A stretch of 64,000 nt of DNA, from the NCBI GenBank assembly GCA_003168265.1, contig PMSV01000023.1, forward strand, positions 649,205 to 713,204, given 5' to 3'. The position numbers and the translations under genes are program-made. Below, in pieces: positions 43,976-52,945 of the stretch (its first letter is position 1; every line of letters begins with the position of its first letter). Under the pieces are notes generated by a model. It made no database searches. It was not told the DNA's origin and was given only the letters and a program-made list of their open reading frames with translations. Source of the stretch: Chitinophagaceae bacterium (GTDB taxonomy: Bacteria; Bacteroidota; Bacteroidia; Chitinophagales; Chitinophagaceae).

Positions 43976-45682
43976 ATGGGGGATACCTTAAATAGCCGGA
44001 CTTTTGATGCCATTGTAATCGGTTCCGGCATGAGCGGTGGATGGGCTGCAAAAGAACTTTGTGAAAAAGGATTAAAGACATTAGTTCTGGAAAGAGGAAG
44101 GGATGTGAAACACATAAAGGATTACCCCACTACCAATATGTATCCCTGGGAATTTAAACATCGTGGCCAGGTTCCTTATGAAATCGAAAAGGCAAATCCT
44201 TCTGTAAGCAGGTGCTATGCTTTTCGCGAAGATGCGATGCATTTTTTTGTAAAAGACACGGACCATCCTTATGTTCAGGATAAACCATTTGACTGGATAC
44301 GTGGCTACCAGGTAGGCGGCAAATCCATTATGTGGGCGAGGCAGACTCAGCGGTGGAGTGATTTTGATTTTGAAGGACCTTTAAGAGATGGCTTTGCTGT
44401 TGACTGGCCTATTCGATACAACGACCTTTCGCCATGGTACAGCTATGTGGAAAGATTTGCAGGCATATCAGGTAACAAGGATGGGCTCCCCAACCTACCC
44501 GATGGGGAATTTTTGCCGCCGATGGAATTAAGCTGCGTGGAAAATTATTTTAAGAATTTTGTTTCTGAAAAATATAAAGATCGCCATGTCATTTATGCGC
44601 GTTGCGCTCATCTGACAGAACCTCAACCCATACATATTGAGCAGGGTAGAGGTCAATGCCAAAAAAGAAACCTATGCCAGCGTGGTTGTCCCTTTGGCGG
44701 TTACTATAATACAAACTCGACCACCATACCGTTTGCTGAAAAAACAGGTAACATGACACTGCGCCCTTTTTCAGTTGTACATTCCGTTATTTATGATGAC
44801 AATAAAGTCAAAGCGACAGGAGTAAGAGTGATTGATTCAAAAACAAAAGAAACGATTGATTTTTTTGCAAAAGTGATTTTTGTAAATGCAGGTTCCTTCA
44901 ATACAAATCTCATATTGTTGAATTCAATTTCATCCCACTTCCCCATTGGATTAGGCAATGAAAACGGCTTGATGGGAAAGTTTGTAGCCTTTCACAACTA
45001 CAGGGCTCGCATTACGGCAAGTTATGATGGGTTTAAAGAATTCACTACGGATGGTCGGCGACCAACCAGTGCATATATACCCCGTTTCAGGAATCTTTTT
45101 AGACAAGAAACGGATTTCCTGAGGGGTTATGCATCTACTTTTTCGGCAGGCAGGGGCAATAAGCTTGCAGACACCAGAGGATTTGGGGAGAGCCTGAAAA
45201 ACAGCCTGTCGGCCAAACAGGAACTTGATGTCTGGCATGTTGGGTCACAGATGATGGGGGAAACTATCCCGAAAGAAACCAACCATCTTGCGCTGGACAC
45301 AGACAAAAAAGATGAATGGGGTGTGCCTCTATTAAAGATATCCATCAGCTATGACAATAACGAAGACATGATGATCAAGGATTTTTTTGAACAGATGACT
45401 GAGATGTACACGGATGCTGGTTTTAAAGATATTAAGACTTCTGATTCAAAGCAGGCGCCCGGATTGGATATTCATGAAATGGGTGGTGTTAGGATGGGGC
45501 ATGATTCCAAATCATCCTTGCTTAATAAATGGAACCAGATGCATGCATGCCAGAATGTGTTCGTTACAGACGGCTCATGCATGACCTCAACCTCCACGCA
45601 AAATCCATCTCTAACCTATATGGCATTAACAGCAAGGGCTGTTGATTATGCTGTATCCAAAATGAAAAGGAATGAATTGTGA
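43976..45682 (+). CDS. GMC-family FAD oxidoreductase (sugar/glycoside dehydrogenase type)
   Basis: 568 residues. The FAD-binding Rossmann motif IGSGMSGG is at residues 15-22, with LVLERG ending the second strand. The catalytic His (about H500 in DIHEMGGVRMGH) and Asn (about N543 in QNPSLTYMALTARA) are in place. Three cysteines, C228, C234 and C238 (CQKRNLCQRGC), form a cluster-like motif as in dehydrogenase-type GMC enzymes with an Fe-S centre. There is no signal peptide; export would be with the Tat partner subunit. It likely oxidises a sugar or glycoside hydroxyl in the periplasm and passes electrons on, not to oxygen. Glucoside 3-dehydrogenase is one possibility. Confidence 0.88.
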   Translation: MGDTLNSRTFDAIVIGSGMSGGWAAKELCEKGLKTLVLERGRDVKHIKDYPTTNMYPWEFKHRGQVPYEIEKANPSVSRCYAFREDAMHFFVKDTDHPYVQDKPFDWIRGYQVGGKSIMWARQTQRWSDFDFEGPLRDGFAVDWPIRYNDLSPWYSYVERFAGISGNKDGLPNLPDGEFLPPMELSCVENYFKNFVSEKYKDRHVIYARCAHLTEPQPIHIEQGRGQCQKRNLCQRGCPFGGYYNTNSTTIPFAEKTGNMTLRPFSVVHSVIYDDNKVKATGVRVIDSKTKETIDFFAKVIFVNAGSFNTNLILLNSISSHFPIGLGNENGLMGKFVAFHNYRARITASYDGFKEFTTDGRRPTSAYIPRFRNLFRQETDFLRGYASTFSAGRGNKLADTRGFGESLKNSLSAKQELDVWHVGSQMMGETIPKETNHLALDTDKKDEWGVPLLKISISYDNNEDMMIKDFFEQMTEMYTDAGFKDIKTSDSKQAPGLDIHEMGGVRMGHDSKSSLLNKWNQMHACQNVFVTDGSCMTSTSTQNPSLTYMALTARAVDYAVSKMKRNEL

Positions 45683-45784
45683 AATGAAACCTGTTTAACA
45701 AAGGGCTATTTCAGACTGCCAAATCGAATACAAAATGCTAAACGGGATGGAGTAGCGCTAACGGCATTAGAGATTTTGCAAAAC

Positions 45785-46930
45785 TCAATAATATCTCCCA
45801 ATAAATGGATTTTCTACTATTGCCCGTTTCAGAGCAGCCGGATCTACTGCGCCATCTTTAGCATATACAATTTTTCCCCCCGGTTCAACCAGTATAGTAT
45901 AGGGTAGGGCGCCCTGCCATTTCGGATCAATGGCTTCGATCAGTTTGTACCTGTCTTCCATGTTAAAAATATAATTGATGTTAGAAGCCTGTTGTGACTT
46001 CAGGAATTGCAGCGCTTTTTCTTTTTTATCAGGCTCATCTGCACTGATGCTTATAAACTCAAAATCACGGCGGCGATACATCCTGTTCATGGTAACGAAA
46101 TCCCCGAATTCTGCCACACAAGGGCCGCACCAGGTAGCCCATATATTAATCAGACGCAGTTTGCCCGAATTGTTTTTTATCAGTTCTTTAATCTGATCTT
46201 CACTTATCGTATCCAGTTTCACAGGTTCTTTTGCCCATTGTTCTCTTGCTTTCGATATCCAATCGCTTTTCTCTGCCCACTTAATCGAGCACCCAAAAAC
46301 TTTCGTAGTTGTTACAGGAACAGGCTTGTTATTCAGCAACGCTTCGATTGCATTGCGCGCATCCTGGCTATTCGGTTTTTTAGTAGGCTTCTCCACATCA
46401 TCGATGCGTCCACTGTAGCGCAACTTTCGTTCCTTATCAAAAATGAAAACATGGGGCGTTGCGATTGGTCCATATTTTTTGGAGGTTTCTTCAGTATCTC
46501 CGTCATAGAGGTAGGGGAAATTAAAATGCTTTTCATTTGACCTACTTTTCATTTCATCAAAGCTATCGCCCATGTCTGTATATCCCAATTCATCCAAACG
46601 GATAGAAGAGGGGTCATTTGGCATAATAGCCAATACTGCCACCCCTTTGTTGGTATAATCGCTTGTTAATTGTAAGATTCGATCTTCATAAGCCTGTGCT
46701 GTTGGGCAATGGTTGCAAGTGAAAATTATAACCAGAATTTTTGCATCTTTGAAAGAGGCCAGCGTATATCTTTTTCCATCTACTGAAGGAAGATTAAAAT
46801 CGGGGGCAGATGCGCCAATAGCAAGTGTAGGATGTTCTCCTGTTAAATGCGGTGTATTTTTGAAAGAAAGTGATAAGCCAACCAGGAAGGCCATTGGAAA
46901 TACCAAATGATAGAAATTCCGTTGAATCAT
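45785..46930 (-). CDS. exported tandem thioredoxin-like protein (redoxin + TlpA type)
   Basis: About 381 residues from the ATG at 46930, which begins a signal peptide (LVFPMAFLVGLSLSF). Domain 1 (about 35-185) is AhpC/TSA-redoxin-like: FNLPSVDGKRYTLASFKDAK, then IFTCNHCPTAQAY with a CNHC site. Domain 2 (about 235-381) is TlpA-like with NIWATWCGPCVAEF (CGPC) and ALPYTILVEPGG (cis-Pro). Fusion of two thioredoxin folds in one exported protein is uncommon. It may deliver reductant to, or repair, extracytoplasmic Cys-containing enzymes such as the neighbouring GMC subunits. It converges with the GMC gene; operator-like repeats lie 85-130 bp upstream. Confidence 0.86.
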   Translation of the reverse strand: MIQRNFYHLVFPMAFLVGLSLSFKNTPHLTGEHPTLAIGASAPDFNLPSVDGKRYTLASFKDAKILVIIFTCNHCPTAQAYEDRILQLTSDYTNKGVAVLAIMPNDPSSIRLDELGYTDMGDSFDEMKSRSNEKHFNFPYLYDGDTEETSKKYGPIATPHVFIFDKERKLRYSGRIDDVEKPTKKPNSQDARNAIEALLNNKPVPVTTTKVFGCSIKWAEKSDWISKAREQWAKEPVKLDTISEDQIKELIKNNSGKLRLINIWATWCGPCVAEFGDFVTMNRMYRRRDFEFISISADEPDKKEKALQFLKSQQASNINYIFNMEDRYKLIEAIDPKWQGALPYTILVEPGGKIVYAKDGAVDPAALKRAIVENPFIGRYY

Positions 46931-47002
46931 GGCAACAATTATTTTGTAAAAGTTACATAATAAAATCACACTAAATTTTGTGAATCAACAAAATTAAAGG
47001 CT

Positions 47003-47062
47003 GTAGTAGCTGTGATGTGGAAATTAATCCACTTTGAAATCAATGACGTAGCAATGATGTAG
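47003..47062 (+). promoter_or_regulatory. direct-repeat operator B
   Basis: GACGTAG/GATGTAG at 47045/47056 have the 11-bp period. A weaker pair GTAGTAG/GATGTGG lies at 47003/47014. They are upstream of the leftward redoxin gene but point right, opposite to it. On the minus strand a TAATTTTG box (46996-46989) that would serve the redoxin gene abuts the repeats. No good -7 box exists at the standard distance to the right. Confidence 0.5.
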
Positions 47063-47114
47063 CAATAAAGTGGTTGAATTAAAGCCGGTTGATATTAATT
47101 TATCTTATCGTCCG

Positions 47115-50042
47115 TCAATTTATTTGTTGTTGTTTTGATTTGCCATTTGAATGTAACGCTATTAGAAAATCGAACAGACTGGTTTCAGTTGGTATCTTCA
47201 ATTTTTTCCTCAACCGGTAACGGCTGATTTCAACACCACGAACTGAAATATTTTCCAACTGTGCGACTTCTTTGCTGGACAAATTCATTCTCAGGTAAGC
47301 GCTCAGCTTCAGTTCATGCGCATTTAAATTTGGATAAATGTTTTTCAGGATTTTCAGAAAATCGCTATGTACATTATCAAAATGCGCGGCGAATTGTTCC
47401 CAATCCTTATCCATCTTATTTTCTTCATTAAGGATTTTGAGCATTTTTTTATATTCTTCAGGAGAGCCATCTCCATTGGACCCATTTTTTATTTTAATCA
47501 GTTCTTCCCTGACATTTCCCAGGAGTTCGCCTTTCTGAACCAGGTGCATGGCTGCCGAGGCTAATTCTTTGTTCTTATGTCCGATTTCTGCTTCCAGTTT
47601 TTCATTTTTTAATTTGACAATTTCCTTCTCAGATTTTTCTAGTTCCAACTGATGCAAATACTGTAATCTTTTCTGTTCTTCATCATGCCTTGCCTGTTGT
47701 CGCAAAAATTTTTTGCGAAGCCATTTATAAAACAAGTAATTAAAACTGATAAACAGGACTGAATAGAGGCCAAATGCCAGGTTGGTCAAGTACCATGGAG
47801 GGAGTATTGTAAAGGAATAACTGCTGACCGCAGATTCGTTTTCGCGGTTGCTTTTGGATTTTACGAGAAAAGTATATTTTCCTGCTGTAAGGTTTGTGTA
47901 ATCTTTTTCAGATTTTTTTGACCAGGAAGACCAGCTTTTATCATAACCTTCCAATAAATAACTGTAATTAACACTGTTCTGTGCGACATATAATGGTGAT
48001 GAATATTCGAAATGTATCGAATTCCAGTTACTGGAGATGTCCTTGTTTGAATTGATCGGACTCTCTCTGATTTCGCCCACTTCCCCAAAATAGCCACCAT
48101 ACAAAAGGCTGTCTGTTTTGCCGAAAATTCTGACAGACCTTATTTCAATCTGCATGGTATAATGAATTCTTTTGTATTCTTCGTAATTGATATGATAAAA
48201 CCCTTTTTCAGCGCCTACAAACACATTATGGTTGTTATATGGATAGATATGCTCAAAGTCAGCGACCATCTTGCCGTTCAATTCCGGGAAATAAATGGTT
48301 TCCGGCTGTGCCCCCGAAAAATCAATTACACCCAGGTTATTTTCTTCGATGAACCAAATATTACCTTCATCATCTTCTTTTAGATACCTGATATTCTTTT
48401 CCCCAAAAAATCCCTTGAAATATACGGAAGGCTTAAATGAATCAGCTTTTTCATTGTATTCATAAATCCCTTTTTCCGTTGCGATAACAATATGGTTCTT
48501 GATTTTGAATAAATGATACTTAAGGTCTATTGGGAGCCCATTCTTTTCAGTATATAATTTTATTAATGGGTGGTCGGGCGAATTCATATCGATCCTGTAA
48601 ATGCCCCGATAGGGATGTGCAGCCCATATCACATTATTGTTATCGATAGCTAAGAATTGGGAGTTGGCATCATAACCGGGAATACTGCCTTTAGGAATGA
48701 AGTGGTTATTTTCATATTGAAAAAGGCTGATTCCCATATCGCTTCCGCCCAGGATAAAATTGGAAGGCAATACATTTGAATAAGGCAGAAAAGTCCAGAA
48801 AGCCGTATGTATATCTAAAGGGATTATATGATCGTCATTTATCTCATAGGCCCCGTCATGGTGGCCAAGCAGGAGTACCCCATTTACTTCGCTTAACCCC
48901 CATGTTGAACCTTTTGTCCCCGGAATCGATTTAAAATCACCGACCAAAAAGCTGAGATCCTCATTTTCAGTAATCAGATGGCTATACAATCCATTGGAAG
49001 TGCCAACATAAAGCCTGTTGTTAAAGACAATGGATGTATATCCCAGACCTTCATTTAATTTTTCAGGGTAAATATGCTTGATGGAATTACTGTATGCAAT
49101 AAAATCAATCCCATTGTCTAGTCCGAGCCAAAGGTTCTTGTCATTATCCAGAAACAGTTTCAGAATATTATTATTCTGAAGTTCTTCTTCGCGGGAAAAG
49201 TTTTGAATGATTTCGCCCTTCTTATTTACTATATAAACGCCATCAAGATTGGTGCCGATTGCAAGCCAGTCTTTATTGATAGCAATAGCAGTCAGTACCC
49301 TTTCGTTAACGAAAGGATTAGGGTCCTGTAAATGAAAGGATGTAACAATATTGTGGCTTAAGATATAGAAACCTGTGTTCACTGTGCTGATGAAGCTGCT
49401 ATCTGTTCCAAATTGGAAAATACAAGTCACAAGATAGCTTGAAGGGAAAGCAGCTTTCTTAATAAACGGTGACCAAACGCCTTCTCTAAACTCCAGTAAC
49501 CCATTCTTACCATCCTGGGCTATCAATTGATTGTTGCTTTCTCCAAGGAATACCCACGCTGAAGAGGCTGGATAGACATTTAGAATTTTATTGGTTAATT
49601 GAAAGATTTTCTCTCTTGATCTAAAAAAGATATCGTTTCCAAAAGGAACTGTTTCCCATATTTCAGAAAATGTGGAATTCTTCTCTGACAATAGGTATTT
49701 AAGAGAAGTATAGACCAACCTTCCATTATTATCTGGTGAAAAATAGCCGAAATCATCCTGGCCCCCAGCATAAATCCTATTATCTTTCCCGATTGCCACC
49801 GACCGAATAACAGTTTTATTCGGTAGCGGGTAAATTTTCCAGTAGACACCGTCAAAGCTTAGCAATCCTTCATAATTCGCAAAATACATAACCCCGTTCT
49901 TATCCTGAACAATGCTCCTGTTTTGGGTTCCGGCACCATAAATTGACTTTGTGTAATTGATAATTTCGGGGATGCCAATGGTATTTTGGCTTAAGCAATC
50001 CATAGAAGCCCAAAGAATCAAAGTAATGAATAAAGCCCGCAT
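47115..50042 (-). CDS. membrane one-component regulator: propeller sensor, Y_Y_Y, TM, LuxR-type HTH
   Basis: 975 residues. A signal peptide (about 1-18) is followed by a periplasmic sensor of beta-propeller repeats (about 20-660, e.g. NRSIVQDKNGVMYFANYEGLLSFDG, DNDKNLWLGLDNGIDF). A Y_Y_Y domain comes next (about 675-750, NYSYLLEGYDKSWSSWSKKSEKDY, TNLTAGKYTFLVKS). One transmembrane helix (about 755-778) leads to a cytosolic coiled coil rich in Glu/Lys (about 780-850). The C-terminal 70 residues (LSAYLRMNLSSKEVAQLENISVRGVEISRYRLRKKLKI) are a LuxR-type HTH. It lacks kinase and receiver domains, so sensing and DNA binding are in one protein. It is divergent from the TolB-like operon and is the best candidate to read the GATGTRG repeats. 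Confidence 0.9.
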   Translation of the reverse strand: MRALFITLILWASMDCLSQNTIGIPEIINYTKSIYGAGTQNRSIVQDKNGVMYFANYEGLLSFDGVYWKIYPLPNKTVIRSVAIGKDNRIYAGGQDDFGYFSPDNNGRLVYTSLKYLLSEKNSTFSEIWETVPFGNDIFFRSREKIFQLTNKILNVYPASSAWVFLGESNNQLIAQDGKNGLLEFREGVWSPFIKKAAFPSSYLVTCIFQFGTDSSFISTVNTGFYILSHNIVTSFHLQDPNPFVNERVLTAIAINKDWLAIGTNLDGVYIVNKKGEIIQNFSREEELQNNNILKLFLDNDKNLWLGLDNGIDFIAYSNSIKHIYPEKLNEGLGYTSIVFNNRLYVGTSNGLYSHLITENEDLSFLVGDFKSIPGTKGSTWGLSEVNGVLLLGHHDGAYEINDDHIIPLDIHTAFWTFLPYSNVLPSNFILGGSDMGISLFQYENNHFIPKGSIPGYDANSQFLAIDNNNVIWAAHPYRGIYRIDMNSPDHPLIKLYTEKNGLPIDLKYHLFKIKNHIVIATEKGIYEYNEKADSFKPSVYFKGFFGEKNIRYLKEDDEGNIWFIEENNLGVIDFSGAQPETIYFPELNGKMVADFEHIYPYNNHNVFVGAEKGFYHINYEEYKRIHYTMQIEIRSVRIFGKTDSLLYGGYFGEVGEIRESPINSNKDISSNWNSIHFEYSSPLYVAQNSVNYSYLLEGYDKSWSSWSKKSEKDYTNLTAGKYTFLVKSKSNRENESAVSSYSFTILPPWYLTNLAFGLYSVLFISFNYLFYKWLRKKFLRQQARHDEEQKRLQYLHQLELEKSEKEIVKLKNEKLEAEIGHKNKELASAAMHLVQKGELLGNVREELIKIKNGSNGDGSPEEYKKMLKILNEENKMDKDWEQFAAHFDNVHSDFLKILKNIYPNLNAHELKLSAYLRMNLSSKEVAQLENISVRGVEISRYRLRKKLKIPTETSLFDFLIALHSNGKSKQQQIN

Positions 50043-50155
50043 TCTTATTCCTTTTTAAACTAATAGATTATGATCTGAGTAAATGCTGGTCAAACATAAT
50101 ATCCTAATACGGCTTAAAGATAGATGCTCTGTTTCCCAGGAAGTGGGTTTGCTAA

Positions 50156-50377
50156 GATGTAATGCTGTGGTTCACTATGGGGCAATCAGATATCTCCTCT
50201 AAAGTTAAATTATTTTATAGCAAAAAACCTAAAATGAAGTAGGGCAAATGAGTAAATATGATCGCAAGATGTAATGGTGATGTGGTTAAATAATTCTATT
50301 TCAAGGCAATTTAAAAATATGAAGTAGTACAGATGTAGTCAAAAAAATTATTTATGAGTAATTGGAATCTAAATTTG
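50156..50377 (+). promoter_or_regulatory. direct-repeat operator C and promoter of the TolB-like operon
   Basis: Full 11-bp-period pairs are GATGTAA/GATGTGG at 50268/50279 and GAAGTAG/GATGTAG at 50321/50332. Weaker copies lie at 50156 and 50236. After the last repeat (ending 50338) there are 31 bp and a perfect TAnnTTTG box, TAAATTTG (50370-50377). The ATG of the first TolB-like gene is 55 nt after the start of that box. The region also holds the leftward regulator promoter, with a minus-strand TATGTTTG box at 50098-50091. Confidence 0.75.
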
Positions 50378-50424
50378 AATTACACTTAACACCCCTTTTT
50401 TTTAACTATAAATCAACCGAATTA

Positions 50425-51948
50425 ATGAAACATTTAACTAACAGATTGCTATTTGCTTTTATTCCTCTTTGTTTTTCCATCGGGCCTTCTTTTTCCCAGA
50501 ATACCATAGGGATTTTCCAAGGTTCCGGCGATGTTGGAAATCATGTGAAGGCGGGCTCAACCACTTTCATACCCCAGACCGGACAGTATGTAATATCGGG
50601 AGCCGGTTATAATATTTGGGGTGACCATGATGAATTTCAGTACGTATGGAAGAAAATGACCGGGGACTTTATACTGTACACGCGTGCAGAATTTCTGGGA
50701 ACCTGGGTTAATTATCACCGAAAAGTGGGCTGGATGGTTCGAAAGAACCTTGATGGGAATTCGCCTCATGTGAATGCTGTTGAACATGGTGACGGTCTCA
50801 CTTCCCTCCAGTTTCGCCGCACGGCTGGTGCTCAAACAGAAGAACACAAGTTGAAAATGACACATGCTAATATCCTGCAACTTGAAAGAAAGGGCAATCA
50901 ATACATTATGAGGGCTGCCATTTATGGTGAGCCTTTCCAGACAGATACGATCTCAGGGATAGATCTTGGGGATGAAGTATATGTTGGGCTTTTCGTAGGA
51001 TCCCATAATGAAGATGTATTGGAAACGGGGGTTTTTAGCAATGTAAGGATTACAGTTCCATATAAGGGTGAATCAAATCAGCAAACAGCAATGTCCCTCG
51101 GAAGCAACCTTGAACTGCTGGAAATAGCTTCTGGCCGGAGGGATATTATTTATACAGTTCCTTATTCTATCCAGGCCCCCAACTGGACTCCAAACGGGAA
51201 TAGCCTTATTTTCAATAATGCAAAAGGCATCGTATACAATTTTGATTTAGCTTCAAAAGCACCTGTCCAGATTAATACAGGTACGGTAACAAGTAATAAT
51301 AATGATCATGTTCTTTCTTTTGATGGGAAAATGCTTGGGTTGAGTAATTACGTAAAAGGGCTTGGAGGCTCTGTCATTTATACTGTGCCTCTTGAAGGTG
51401 GGATACCTAAGCAGATCACTCCAAAGGGCCCTTCCTATTTGCATGGATGGTCGCCTGATGGTAAAAGCCTTGTTTTTTGCGGAGAGCGGGACGGCGAATT
51501 TGATGTTTATAAAATTCCCTCAACAGGCGGTAAGGAAATCCGCCTTACTGATACGAAAGGATTAGATGACGGGCCGGAATTCACCCCCGATGGAAAATAT
51601 ATTTACTTTAACTCGGTGCGTTCCGGAACAATGCAAATCTGGCGGATGAAACCTGATGGCAGCGACCAGGAACAAATTACCAATGACGATTATAATAACT
51701 GGTTTGCCCATATATCTCCAGATGGGAAATGGATTGTCTATCTCACATTCCTGAAAGAGGAAACCCCTGCTGGAATTCACCCGCCCTATAAGCACGTCTA
51801 TATAAGGCTCCTACCCATTGATGGCAAGGGCACATCCAAAGTCTTAGCATATTTATATGGGGGTCAGGGTTCAATGAATACGCCGTCCTGGTCACCTGAT
51901 GGCAAAAAAATTGCTTTTGTAAGCAATTCAGATATGGGGACCAATTAA
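50425..51948 (+). CDS. exported TolB-like protein: jelly-roll N-domain plus WD40-like propeller
   Basis: About 507 residues from the ATG at 50425 (in-frame codons further upstream would precede the signal peptide MKHLTNRLLFAFIPLCFSIG). Residues about 25-215 form a concanavalin-like/DUF1349-type jelly roll (IWGDHDEFQYVWKKMTGDFI, KVGWMVRKNL). Residues about 230-505 contain PD40/WD40-like TolB repeats (APNWTPNGNSLIFNN, YLHGWSPDGKSLVFCG, FAHISPDGKWIVYLTF, SPDGKKIAFVSNSD). Such proteins are periplasmic binding or scaffolding modules. It heads an operon with sugar-modifying enzymes and has a paralogue at its far end. Confidence 0.85.
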   Translation: MKHLTNRLLFAFIPLCFSIGPSFSQNTIGIFQGSGDVGNHVKAGSTTFIPQTGQYVISGAGYNIWGDHDEFQYVWKKMTGDFILYTRAEFLGTWVNYHRKVGWMVRKNLDGNSPHVNAVEHGDGLTSLQFRRTAGAQTEEHKLKMTHANILQLERKGNQYIMRAAIYGEPFQTDTISGIDLGDEVYVGLFVGSHNEDVLETGVFSNVRITVPYKGESNQQTAMSLGSNLELLEIASGRRDIIYTVPYSIQAPNWTPNGNSLIFNNAKGIVYNFDLASKAPVQINTGTVTSNNNDHVLSFDGKMLGLSNYVKGLGGSVIYTVPLEGGIPKQITPKGPSYLHGWSPDGKSLVFCGERDGEFDVYKIPSTGGKEIRLTDTKGLDDGPEFTPDGKYIYFNSVRSGTMQIWRMKPDGSDQEQITNDDYNNWFAHISPDGKWIVYLTFLKEETPAGIHPPYKHVYIRLLPIDGKGTSKVLAYLYGGQGSMNTPSWSPDGKKIAFVSNSDMGTN

Positions 51949-52031
51949 ATAATTTCTTTTGTAAGTCCGGCAGTACCGATTACTCTCTGCAGGGGCTTAT
52001 TTCCACTTTAACATGATTAAAACGATTGTAT

Positions 52032-52931
52032 ATGAAAAAAGCAAAAAAGGATTTATTTCAAATTGTTTATAAGCAGCAGCCAAATAATTATCGAAGAAAT
52101 TTTCTCAAAACAGCAGGAATGATGATTGCCGGCTCTCTCTTGCTGCCTGAAATATCCAGATCTTTTGGACTGAATAATATTAAGGATGTCGGCATCCAGC
52201 TTTATACGGTAAGGAAAGAAATGATAGAAGATCCCATCGGCACTTTAATAAAAATAGCAAAGATTGGCTTCAAAGAATTGGAATCCGCCCGGAGTGATAA
52301 AGGAAATTATTATGGGCTTACTCCTAAAGAAATAAAGAAAGTTGCCGGCGACCTCGGAATGAAAATTAGAAGCGGTCATATTCATGTTGATAGCGACTGG
52401 AAGAAATCCATTGAGGAGGCAACAGAGACGGGACAGGAATACATTATTTCCGCCGTTCTACCATCACAGGGACAGACAATTGAACATTACCGGTCATCTG
52501 CAGATGAATTCAACAAATTAGGAGAAGAATGCAAAAAAGCAAACCTTTCATTCGGTTATCATAACCATGAAACGGAATTTGATACGGTAAATGGGCAAAC
52601 CCTTTATGATATTTTACTCGACCGCTGCGACCCTTCATTGGTAAAAATGGAAATGGATCTTGGATGGGTTGTGGCTTCAGGGCATGATCCTTTTGAATAT
52701 TTCAACAAATATCCTGGCCGATTCCCTTTATGGCATCTTAAGGATGTTGATTTAGCCTTGAAAAAGAGTGTTGAATTTGGCAAAGGAAAAGTTGATATAA
52801 CAGGATTACTGAAACAGGCAAAAAAGGCTGGAATGAAGTATTATTTTGTTGAACAGGAAGACTATTCAGTGAATGCTTTTGAAAGCATGGAATATGATTT
52901 TAACTATCTCAGGACCCACCCTGTTTCTTAA
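52032..52931 (+). CDS. exported sugar phosphate isomerase/epimerase-like TIM barrel
   Basis: About 299 residues. The N-terminus carries a twin-arginine-like signal (NNYRRNFLKTAGMMIAGSLLLP), so the enzyme is probably periplasmic. The AP-endonuclease-2-type TIM barrel has the metal ligands of xylose-isomerase-like enzymes: LSFGYHNHETEF, VKMEMDLGWVVASGHD, PLWHLKDVDLA, YYFVEQEDYS. Related exported barrels act on 3-keto-sugars or epimerise free sugars, not phosphates. The ATG at 52032 is used; a TTG lies two codons earlier. It lies 83 bp after the first TolB-like gene and 14 bp before the Gfo/Idh gene. Confidence 0.87.
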   Translation: MKKAKKDLFQIVYKQQPNNYRRNFLKTAGMMIAGSLLLPEISRSFGLNNIKDVGIQLYTVRKEMIEDPIGTLIKIAKIGFKELESARSDKGNYYGLTPKEIKKVAGDLGMKIRSGHIHVDSDWKKSIEEATETGQEYIISAVLPSQGQTIEHYRSSADEFNKLGEECKKANLSFGYHNHETEFDTVNGQTLYDILLDRCDPSLVKMEMDLGWVVASGHDPFEYFNKYPGRFPLWHLKDVDLALKKSVEFGKGKVDITGLLKQAKKAGMKYYFVEQEDYSVNAFESMEYDFNYLRTHPVS

Positions 52932-52945
52932 ACAGTAATACCGGA

